Source: Chromobotia macracanthus (taxonomy: Eukaryota > Chordata > Actinopteri > Cypriniformes > Botiidae). Taken from it: 64,000 nt of DNA. The stretch covers positions 3,312,001 to 3,376,000 of the forward strand of contig JAZGTH010000005.1 in NCBI GenBank assembly GCA_036877525.1, given 5' to 3'. How positions within the stretch are numbered: the first letter of the stretch is position 1; the number at the start of each line of letters is the position of its first letter. Both the position numbers and the translations under genes were made by a program. The notes below the pieces were generated by a model that worked only from the letters and a program-made list of their open reading frames with translations, had not been told where the DNA came from and ran no database searches. Below are positions 1-9,600 of this stretch, in pieces.

Positions 1-1856
1 AGCACTGCAATTCAGCTTCAATTGAATTTAGCCTTATTCCAGACTGATACAAAACAAATGTTAAGCAGTTTGTGACCAGATGAATTTTCCTTCCTTCTGT
101 CACCAGTAGAACAAGCCCGATCAAAGTCATGTGATCAGTGCAATTATTATCATTTTTTTGATATTTTGCAGTATTCTGCTTTTTCATGAAAAGTCACTCT
201 GTGTTCCACTACCTTGGACAAACTCTAGTGGTTTAGTTTAATTGCCTCGCAAAAAGTATTTTTTATTGTCATCAAAGCCTAGAAAAAGCATACAATCGAG
301 TGCTGCTATACTAATATTATTTCTGCAGTAGACGTAAGTATGTATACTGTGCCCAGTATGCACATAATTATACTGAGACTATCCACCTCTGCTGTGTTTT
401 GCATAGGGTCGATTGAGTCTAAGTGTTAGCCTGGGCTGATATCCAAAATCTTTAGGCCACAAATTCCAGGCAGCACTAATGCAAGTACCACTGGGAAAAA
501 TACCAATACATGAAATATGTTCACCTTCCCTTTGCCTTTGCATACCTTCTGATGACTTGGGCATGAAACATAAAACAGCATCAGAAGGAAATTCAGTTTT
601 ATGTGAATTTTATTTAAAGTTGAAACTTAAAACGTTTTTTGCTTGTTTTTTAAAACAAGTTTTAAAACAAGTTTTTGCTTGTTGAGCATGGATGTACAAC
701 ACAAAGTTATTTTTAGAAGTAGAATTACTGTGTCTACAAGCTAAAGTGCATGCTGGGTTACGGGATAGTGTGGCACAAGCAGTTTTGGATGTTGGCAATT
801 ACCAATGCGATTAAATCTCTCATGTGAGATTGACTTCCCTTTTGTGCACCGCACATAGAAGCCACTATGACTTTGTGCTTGTTCATGTGATGTGCTTCTC
901 CAGGAAAAGCACACATAATTAATATTGATACAGTGATCAAGTATTGATACGAGAAAGAGTGGATACACCATTTCGAGATGCTGGCCACTATTAAAAATGC
1001 ATGAATTTTACCATGTTCACACAGGTGTCCTAGCAGTGTAAACACAGGTGTAGTTCATCACATGGAAATGTTTCACAATTTTTTGAACTTTAAAGGGTCA
1101 ACACTATCTTTGTTGTTGTCAGGACCGGTTCTAGACATTTGGAGGCCCTAGGCAAAATTTATATTGGAGGGCCCCGGCCTCCTCCCCTCCAATGTCATTA
1201 GCTAGGCTACACTGTAAAAATATTAAATGTAAAAAAATTTGCACATTAAGTTATAATGTTTTCCTCATTCCTTAAAAATGTTAGTAAGTTTAGTAACTTT
1301 AGTAAGTTTAAGATTATAATTTTATTAGAAGTGACACAAGTGACACGCTGACTAAATCACCCAGGACTTTGTCCAGTAATTTGTTCAGTTAATTATTCGG
1401 ATACAAATTTCAAGTCTTAGCATGTCACGGCACTTGTGCTGTTTTTAATTAAGTCATCAGGTCAGTTTGCAGAAAAGCTGGATTTTGTCCATCATCGTAC
1501 ATAGTCTCTTTATGTATTCAGGGGGTGGGACCCACATTTAAACAGTGATATTAACTGGTTCCACTGTAGGTGAGTGGTTCTTCTATATCAAATGGGCAAA
1601 GAGCCTAGTCTTATGGCTGCCCATCTTGATTTGTATAGGGCTGTTGCGGTTATGGAGGCCTCGCCTTCAAACCCAGGGACCAAGGCAATTGCCTGCTCTG
1701 CCTATAGCTAGTGCCAGCCCTGGTTGTTGCATAATTTGAACTTTCTGGGAAATGTTTTGCTTAAAAAGTGTTGAGTCTGCTTGAGTTTTTAAGATTTAAG
1801 AAGATTTTATGCAACTATTGCACCTTATCCTGACCCCATTTCTGGCGTGTTTACAG
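1..1856 (+). other. nr3c1: nr3c1 intron (partial) upstream of exon 8
   Basis: This is AT-rich non-coding sequence ahead of the nr3c1 exon that starts at 1857. I saw no further ligand-binding-domain exon here, so the preceding exon should lie outside the window. The only structured item is the hAT-like insertion at 1120-1722. Short open frames at 379-1045 have no recognisable domain and look like chance. Confidence 0.7.
1120..1722. mobile_element. Non-autonomous hAT-like DNA transposon with 8-bp target duplication
   Basis: The left end starts CAGGACCGGTTCTAG and the right end, read on the other strand, starts CAGGGCTGGCACTAG. These are related imperfect terminal inverted repeats of the hAT type. 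The 8 bases just outside are gttgttgt (1112-1119) and gttgttgc (1723-1730), which differ at one base, as expected for an aged 8-bp target duplication. The 603-bp interior has no transposase, so it is probably a deletion derivative. Superfamily is inferred from end sequence and duplication length. Confidence 0.65.
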
Positions 1857-2014
1857 TACCAAAGGATGGGCTGAAAAGCCAGGCTGTATTTGATGAAATC
1901 CGCATGTCATACATAAAGGAGCTTGGCAAGGCCATTGTGAAGCGAGAGGAGAACTCCAGCCAGAACTGGCAACGGTTCTACCAGCTCACTAAGCTCTTGG
2001 ACTCCATGCAGGAG
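1857..2014 (+). CDS. nr3c1: Glucocorticoid receptor, exon 8 (ligand-binding domain)
   Basis: Ligand-activated nuclear receptor of cortisol that moves from cytoplasm to nucleus and regulates transcription. This exon encodes part of the C-terminal ligand-binding domain. The acceptor is tttacag at 1850-1856 and the donor gtaagc starts at 2015. The length of 158 nt equals the human exon 8 as I recall it, with phase 1 in and phase 0 out. The translation contains FDEIRMSYIKELGKAIVKRE and NWQRFYQLTKLLDSM, a signature of the receptor close to mammalian GR. The mineralocorticoid receptor differs here (ELRKMVTK in place of ELGKAIVK), which argues against nr3c2. The 5' part of the gene is outside the window. 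Confidence 0.95.
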
Positions 2015-2485
2015 GTAAGCTGGGATTTCTTACAATTAGCAAACACAGACACAAATGCTTGGTCCACGCATGGTTCCTTTAAACTTAATTTATGTGTGCT
2101 TTTGTGTTGCTGTTGTGATAACAGACCTTCCCAAGGGGACAATAGTCACATTTAAACATCTTTCAAGTTAGTTAGCCCTTGTGTCAGTGTTAAGAATGCG
2201 ACACATGGTCGCGTTATGTATTGTGGTTTTGGAACCTCTTGGGTTCCAACTTGTTTTGATATTCAGATACTTGTTTCAGACCTAGGGGAAAATTAACTAG
2301 TGGTGTTTCTTACAAATACAGCTTCTGTTCAAAAGTATTACATTTAGATATGGAGAACAACATTTAGTGCTTATGTGTTTTTAAACCCTTTACAGTCAAC
2401 AGTTACCTGCTGTCCTGGGGTTGCTTTGTTGTCCATATTGTGCAGCATGCCAGAAGCCCTGTTGAAAATCTCATTCTGTCTGCAG
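2015..2485 (+). other. nr3c1: nr3c1 last intron
   Basis: A 471-bp intron bounded by gtaagc and ctgcag. I see no repeat or RNA gene in it. Confidence 0.8.
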
Positions 2486-2638
2486 ATGGTGGAGGGTCTT
2501 CTCAACTTCTGTTTCTACACATTTGTGAATAAATCCTTGAGCGTGGAGTTTCCCGAGATGTTGGCGGAGATCATCAGCCATCAGCTACCAAAATTTAAAG
2601 ACGGGAGTGTCAAACCGCTTCTGTTTCACCAGAAATGA
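2486..2638 (+). CDS. nr3c1: Glucocorticoid receptor, last coding exon (helices 10-12, AF-2)
   Basis: Fifty residues plus a TGA stop at 2636-2638, after acceptor tctgcag ending at 2485. It carries the end of the ligand-binding domain. EFPEMLAEII is the helix-12/AF-2 coactivator-binding core, and the protein ends in LLFHQK, the characteristic GR C-terminus. The split from exon 8 is phase 0 and the joined reading is continuous. Upstream in-frame sequence from 2375 belongs to the intron because the pyrimidine-rich acceptor precedes 2486. Single-copy versus duplicated GR cannot be told from this window. Confidence 0.95.
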   Translation: MVEGLLNFCFYTFVNKSLSVEFPEMLAEIISHQLPKFKDGSVKPLLFHQK

Positions 2639-3734
2639 CTGCCTTAGATCGTAACAATGCCTTAACAATACCACCCTTTCCTTACCAGCATTAGTCCAAC
2701 ACAACCAACCCTCCCCCGAACCATCCTGGATGACAGTCGCTTCTGCTCAGTTCTCAAGGAAAACGGGTGAAGCTTGCCCTTCAGATTGCCCTTCATAAGA
2801 TCTACCACGAAGCAGTCAATGACTTAGTAGAGTTTTGCTGAACACTTTTAAAATTTTTCAATTTCATCCGAATGTGAAAGGTTCACCCGAAGCTTTTTTC
2901 GATATTTTCTCGTTTTGCATGTATACTGCTGAAATGTTTACAAAGGTATATCAGAAAAGGGAAAATGTGCCTTTTTTGCGGTTTGCGAATTGACTTCAGT
3001 CATTTCTCTGGCTAACACAGTGATTTGGCGTATATGCTTTTGTGTTGATATATCACGTATGTCACGCCTGTTTCCTTCCGTATCTGAAGCATCTTGTGTG
3101 GAAACCTTAAAGCTTGACCTCGTTTTGTGCTGATTTTAAAGCATCAACGAAACTCCAAACCGTAAAACAATTTTGTATGCAGCACCATCGAAATGTCACA
3201 TGATAAATGTAGCTACATTTTTTGTCCATGACAGTAAGTAGGAATCTTCTCTTCGGTTGTAAACAAGCTCCACTGAAACATAATTTAATTCAGAAACCTA
3301 ATATTGAAATACAGAATTATTGATGAGTTTCTTGTTTGTTGATTAATAGCTCAGGTTCACTTGAAAGAAATGACCATTCTTCACCTGTTACATACATTTA
3401 GATGTAATGTAGAGAGATGATGGTGTTTCCTGAAGTCAATGAGTTAGATTTATTGTCCATCTATTGTGGTCAGGTGTAGATTAGAATAGCCCAGCATTCA
3501 TGTTGTTCAGCATTTAAACCCCCCATCTCACTTGTGTGAGTTTGTGTATGCTTGAGGGGTTTAATTGTATTCATCCTCTGCCATCCATCCAGTGATTTGT
3601 TTGGTGTGCATCATTTACACTTTTATCATTTGTTTTTCCTGTGCTCAGCAACGTTCGCTTATTGTTCTGTGTGAACCATGTGCTCCACAGTTTTACATTC
3701 TGCAGAACTTCACCAGCTGCACGTCATTCCCATC

Positions 3735-4132
3735 TTAAAGCAACAGTGCACCCAAAAATGAAATGTCTGTCATTATTTTCTCACATTTTGTAACTTACCT
3801 TGTGTTGCTCATCTCTGTGAGATCACAAAAAAGGAACATTTTATAAGTTAATTAACTGTGCAAGAACAAGTTACATTTGGCATCAGTTTCATCAAACCTG
3901 GCAAAATCTTTGGCAGAAGGATTAGGACAAGATTTTAAGTGAATAACACCTTTGATTTCAGCCCGTTCCTCACCTAAATTGATCACATGACTACAGAAGA
4001 CTTATGTCAATTAGCTGTGATAAGATGCTTCATAATTTCTGTAGCTGTGTTAAACAGAAAAAACAGCATGTGTGTTTGTAACTGTTAGAATGAGTAAATA
4101 ATGACAGAATTTTCTATTTTGGCTGAACTGTA
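3735..4132. mobile_element. MITE-like repeat of the TTAAAGGGA family inside the nr3c1 3' UTR
   Basis: The left end reads ttaaagcaacagtgcaccc followed by a conserved block (tctgtcattattttctcac). The right end, read in reverse, gives gttacagttcagcc followed by tctgtcattatttactca. The ends are therefore imperfect inverted repeats of about 45 bp around some 300 bp of unrelated AT-rich sequence. The same ends occur at 31030-31594 and in part at 25921 and 50886. Non-autonomous, no ORF. Confidence 0.6.
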
Positions 4133-5227
4133 ACTACATGCTACTAGCCTTCCATTTAGTTTTTTATTATTTTGAGATACATGCTTCACCCTGCAGTATC
4201 CTGCACATTTCTGTGTAAAGATTTAAATTTAAAGTAATTTAATGAAATTTAAATGAAAAGGTCAAGCTATCCAGTTTTGGCACTCAGACTCAGTCTGCTG
4301 TGTCATAAAACAGAGCTAATGTGACACCCTGACCTACAGTGACCATGTACAGTATTAAAACGTATAGTGACCAGGGGGTTTAAGATTAATTCCCAGTAAC
4401 TGTTGGTTGTCATCAGCTGGTGAGCTGTATGCATTACCCACAGTGCTGTAATATGACCTCATGCTGAGAAGAATTTGTCCTTTAAGCTTACATTTATACA
4501 GTTACGAGTCACTGTTTAACATTTAATCCCAAACATTTAACCAATATGAAATTAAAATGTACTCTGTACATGTCCTATACTCTCCCTGCAGATTCCTGAA
4601 ATATTTCACCATATATTATGAAACTATTTTTACAAACTTCTCTTTAGGTTTTGCAAGATTTTTATCATTTTCCAGATGTTTCACAGTAGGCCTTGCAAAG
4701 GGAGTCTGTGAGCCATACAGCAGGCTGTTTAAATTCAGGAGAATGCTGAACTTTTTTTGCTGTTTTTTTGGAAATCATTGATCATTTTTAAATGAAGCTA
4801 AAATATAATTAAATGAATCCTTTTTGATACACAAATCATTTTACAACAAAATAATTTTAATACATAAGTTATATAGATCTTTTTTGTGAAGAGATGTATT
4901 GCAAATGCACTTTTAAAAAAGTGTTCATATATTGTATGTAAATGTAAATTTTATAAATCAGTAAGAGAAAAGAAAGAAAAGAGAAAATTACTATTTTAAA
5001 GAATGACAGCTTAGAGTTGTAAGTGGGGAGGACTCAAGTATATTTTGTATAGTGCAACAGAGTGACCAAAGCAACACAGATTTAAAAAAAATAAAGTATT
5101 TAATGCAGTTGCATTTTAAATTAGCACTTACTACCCAACTTTAGTATTCTATTTTATCCTCTTGCTTTTGTAAAGATTTAGGCTTTGGTTTAATGTATAA
5201 TGCTGTAAAATGTACTAGACATTTATG

Positions 5228-5262
5228 ATACATACATACATACATATATATATATATATACA
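5228..5262. repeat. TACA/TA microsatellite
   Basis: A run of tacatacatacata passing into tatatatatata in the nr3c1 3' UTR. Confidence 0.85.
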
Positions 5263-5816
5263 CAAAATATAAAGACAGCTGTGTGTAAAAGTAATGTATT
5301 AGAGCCTGGAAATTTGCACTACCCTAATACTGGCTATCTATTTTGTACAAAAACTCATGCAAATACTATTTTTAAGGGCAAATCATATTTCCCTGGTATA
5401 TGGCTTTCATTAAAGTCTTTGTTTGCAATTCAGTTAAATGTAAAAGTATTCGAATGTAAAGAATATGTTTATTTGTTAAAAAATAGTTTTGTATGACTTC
5501 TCTACACCTCTCCTGTTGTCCATGTCAGTCTTTACACCTATTTGATTAAATGTTGGACAAGTTATTTGGTGGGGCAATAGTGTCTTTGTTAAACTGTGAA
5601 ATGAATGTGCTAGTTTGGTATTTTGTCCCTTGTATATGAATTGACACAAATAGACTTAGACACAAAATGACTTGATGTCATTTTTTACTAAAATAAGCTG
5701 TGCAATTGTTGAAAAGCTCTTTTTACATACATAGATATACAGTATTTCATCTGAACACAAAGGTACACAAATCAGACTAAACCAACTCCAAATAGTTGCA
5801 GTTTTCTTATTGCAAA

Positions 5817-5822
5817 AATAAA
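5817..5822 (+). terminator. nr3c1: Candidate distal poly(A) signal of nr3c1
   Basis: A canonical AATAAA on the + strand, followed within 45 bases by a T-rich stretch (ctgtttttattt). It lies 50 bp from an opposed AATAAA on the - strand at 5866-5871, so this is a plausible convergent cleavage zone. Not verified by transcripts. The alternative is 5090-5095. Confidence 0.35.
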
Positions 5823-5840
5823 ATGGATATCAGTATTTAA

Positions 5841-6596
5841 AAAGAAAACTGATCTATTAACTGTTTTTATTTAATATAAAAACTAAAATGTTAAGAAAAA
5901 TGGTTTTGATTTTTTTCTATTTATTCTAATGTTAAGGCTCAGAAAATATAAAGAAATAAATAAGCTCAATTGGGATGTCAAAAAATTGAGTATACTACAA
6001 TAAAAAATATATACAGTGTAATTTACATTTTACAAAATTGTCATTTAGCATTGTATATAATACACTCCAGAACACAAATCTCATCAGAGAATGTTATAAT
6101 GCATTATAAATAAGAGTGCAAAATTGCAAGAGTTTTACTCCCAGTTAAGGTACTGTATCTTATAGTAGTTCTTCCCAAAACAAATACATGCCCCTGAAAA
6201 ACAATAACATTAAAAAAAGCTGTAGACTGCATATAAATAGCACATAATTTATGTGATGGCAAGTGCTCATGTATAATAGCGCGTTACCCATAATTCACGA
6301 TGAGGAGCCCCTGTTATAAAATTGAAAAAATATTGTGGTTTAGGATGCAGCAACTTGGTCCCAGGGTTTATTTTTTCCTTTTACCTTGGGTTAAAATTGA
6401 AATGTTTTATTTAAATTGCATTGTGAGATATGCAGAATAATGACACACTAGAGAAATACAACACTTGCTAAAAAACACTATTACATAGGCATGCTCTTTC
6501 ATACTATTTTTTTCCTGTTTCAGTTAGATTTTTTCAAAATGTGGGTCTCTGCCTCGCCTGTCTCGTAGACTCAAGGAAAAAGCATGTCCCTTCCAG
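5841..6596 (-). other. arhgap26: arhgap26 3' UTR (extent inferred)
   Basis: AT-rich non-coding sequence after the arhgap26 stop, running toward nr3c1. No ORF, RNA gene or repeat is recognised. Several AATAAA and ATTTA motifs are present on the - strand. Confidence 0.5.
5866..5871 (-). terminator. arhgap26: Candidate poly(A) signal of arhgap26
   Basis: AATAAA on the - strand, 726 bp downstream of the arhgap26 stop codon. Further - strand AATAAA sites occur at 6406-6411 and 6367-6372, so shorter 3' UTRs are equally possible. Confidence 0.3.
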
Positions 6597-6685
6597 TTAG
6601 AAAACCTCTACATAGTTCTCTGGGATTAAACCTGTTTTCCCATCCAAAGTGCCTTCCAACCAGCCGGGCTCCCTCGATGGATGAA
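6597..6685 (-). CDS. arhgap26: arhgap26 exon 22 (SH3, C-terminus and stop)
   Basis: 89 nt including the TAA at 6597-6599. It encodes HPSREPGWLEGTLDGKTGLI followed by PENYVEVF, the second half of the SH3 with the GWLEG and IPENYVE motifs. The human protein ends EFL, here EVF. Acceptor ttcaag. Confidence 0.95.
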
Positions 6686-9600
6686 CTTGAAAATAAGAAG
6701 AGATGAAAACAAGTTGATTTTGGGTGATGCTGACAGCTTTACTCCTCTAAGAAAAGGAGACCCATGTCAAGCTCCATTGACAACATTTACAGCATGTGTA
6801 TTATCACCAAAAACTATTGCCTTTTAAATAAGCAAGGCTGCAGTAATGCAAGCTTCCATTTTTGTTAAAGCTGGCAATGCTTAAAAAAATGGCACCAGAC
6901 AGAACTGCAAAAATAATCAAAGGCTCCCTGAACCCTCTCTCATCTATAATTTTTCAGTTAAACAGCTAGCCCCGCCCCAAACTCAAGCCATTGGTTAAGA
7001 TGCTTAAACACAGAAAAACAAATAAAGGTTTGAAAGTGAAAGTGAACTGTCCCATATCAATGAAAAATTACACACTTCACTTCTTGTATTGAGCCTGTAA
7101 TGTTTCATTAAATCTGTACTATAAATGTAGTATTGTAAACTGTAAATTGCACAGTACAAATTTAAATAGGTGCACAGGAATTGCTTATATTGTTTGTTTC
7201 TTGAGTGTGTCCCCAAAGAACCCCTACAAATAATCCTTCCAGTAGTTCAAGTCTAGTTTAATTATGCAGTAGAGCCCTACTGAATATAGCTGAGGTTTCA
7301 TTAAATACTGATCTACTGCTCAAGAGATTCAAGTGTCAAACTGTGGCCAGGTTAAGCTCTGATGATGAAAAATATTGATTTAGTATATTGATAATGAAAA
7401 AATATTGATAATGAAAAATATTCATTTAGTGTCCTACACCAAAGCTTAAGGTAAACTTACTTAGCTAACAAAATATACCTTCTGCACTCACTGCCGAATG
7501 AAGAATGAAGCCACCCAGGTGGGGACTCACCATTCTCAAATATGGTCCCAGCAATAAATGACAGCTCAGAATCGTGTTCAGCCTTACAGGCATACAGTGC
7601 ACGTGCTTTGCGTAGTAGAGGGCTGTAAAGAAAAAACAATTAAAAGACTAGGGCTGCCCATTTTACAAATGAAATAATTACAGCATAAATATGTTGAATT
7701 GATCGAAAAATAGCAAATGTGCATATGGCAATGGTATGCAATAAACCAGATGTTCAAATTGCAATTTGAAATTATATTTTAATATAATTTAAATTGATTT
7801 TACAAATTTAAAGCATTGTCATATTGTATCGCATTTTTCTTTAATACCGTGCAAACTAGATTTTTACATTGCTGAGGTGTTTGCTAATAAGCTTATTGCT
7901 TATTAATAGTCCATCCCTGAATCTATGCTATTCTGATCTCTAGATAAAGATGCTTCAGTGTAAGCCTAGGAGATTTTTCACCCGTCCACAAAATTGTAAT
8001 TGTAAATCTGAGAATTATAAAAGTTTGTCTCTCCCCAACAAAACTACACAGTCTGAGCTATAATTCATGACTGGTACAAACCCTGCAGGATAAGTTACAC
8101 TCTTCAGTTTCACGTTTAGGGTTCAGTATTTAAACAAACATCTCAGCAATACTTACTGGTGATGCTCATCTTAACCCCAACCTGCAGAATGAATTGTCTG
8201 TCACTATTTAGGCATGCTTATATTCCTGTGTGCCCAAACCAACAGCTTAAATCCATAAAATGAAAACTTGGGCACATGTGGGCACATTATCATCATAAAA
8301 CAGAACCAACTGAGGTAGCTTATTAGACAATGCAAAGTGTGTGGCCAAGTATTCATCAGACACAAACACAATCATTGTTACACTGATGAGCACCTACGTA
8401 GAGCGATGGTGGGGTTGTCATGGGAACGTATAACCTCATGTGGCGAGTTGTGTAATCATCTAAATACATACATCTAGGCGTGTTGATGGGCTGACAGACA
8501 AATTTATCCAAATCTACAATCCTACAATTTATCGGCAACTCTACAGCTATGACTTTACCTCATACAGCAGCTACTGTGTGTCGTGTATAGTATCACTGGG
8601 CAGCACCCACAGAAGCTAAGAAGCTTAGTTTTATGTCAGAGGCTATCTTCTAGCTGAAGGATAGCACTTCATTAACTTAATTATTAATTTGAACAATTAT
8701 TGTTTAATTATTAATTAAACAACTATAAATTAAAACTGTTTTTATGACATGAATTAATAAAAAGCCACTAAAATGGCCACTAAAAACCAGCTCACTCAAA
8801 CATCATGTCATGTTTCCATTTTTATTCAGACATGACCAAGTGATAAATTTAGCACTGACAACTTGTGAAATCAGGTTTAAACAGTAATGTTTCATAATGT
8901 TTCATTATCATCATCTAATTGTTTTTGTGAAGACACTGCCTATTTTGCCTCTTCTGAGAAAACACAAACACTGCTAGTCACATAACGGAGCCAAACATTA
9001 TCACTTGAAGCAATGCTTATCACTCACTTGTAGAAGCTGGCTTCATTTATTTCTCCCATACATATAGTCAAAATGAAACTGATGACATTTTAAACATTGA
9101 TTCATCAAACTTAATGGCAAACCCTTAACAGAATTCACACATTAGATCAATAAAAACTAAATTATGCATGCCTATTAATTATACATTCTCATTTGATACT
9201 TGGGCCTCCATTCACTTCTAATTACATATCTTAGTTTTAGCATACACTGTCGTCCCACCTTTGATGCTGAGAAATCCTGGAGTTTGAATATATGACCCTG
9301 TTGAACCGGGTAACTTTGTCTCTGCTATTTGCATGGCTTGCAAAAAGTGTTGTTAACCAAAAAACACAGAGAGAGAAAGTGTGTGAGAGCAAGAGACTGC
9401 CTGGCAGGTTTAGCCAAGCAAAAGCAGAGCTTTTCTTCAAGACTGATTAATAGTGACTGATTAAAAGTGTGTATGATTAATTGTGTATGATACAGAGGGA
9501 GGGGGGTGTCTCTATGACTATTTCATGAAAATGTTCACAGATCAGAGTCACCAGGATTTTCTATTTCCTTCACAGTGTTTGTAAATATGAGAAGTGAATG

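Larger units (their letters stand above)
2639..5840 (+). other. nr3c1: nr3c1 3' UTR (extent inferred)
   Basis: About 3.2 kb of AT-rich sequence after the GR stop, with no coding potential. Long 3' UTRs are typical of NR3C1. It contains many ATTTA and TTTTTA stretches, a MITE at 3735-4132 and a TA/CA microsatellite at 5228-5262. Candidate poly(A) signals AATAAA are at 5090-5095 and 5817-5822. The true end is unknown without transcripts. Confidence 0.5.

Noticed and set aside
1847..2155. nr3c1 exon continuing past 2014
   Set aside because: The ORF stays open, but the gtaagc donor at 2015 and the exact 158-nt length with the phase-0 continuation at 2486 show that the rest is intron.
9237..9440. 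Hydrophobic - strand ORF as the fish equivalent of the human GRAF1 alternative exon
   Set aside because: It is hydrophobic but shows no residue-level match to the human segment, and no suitable acceptor/donor pair with phase 2 on both sides was seen.
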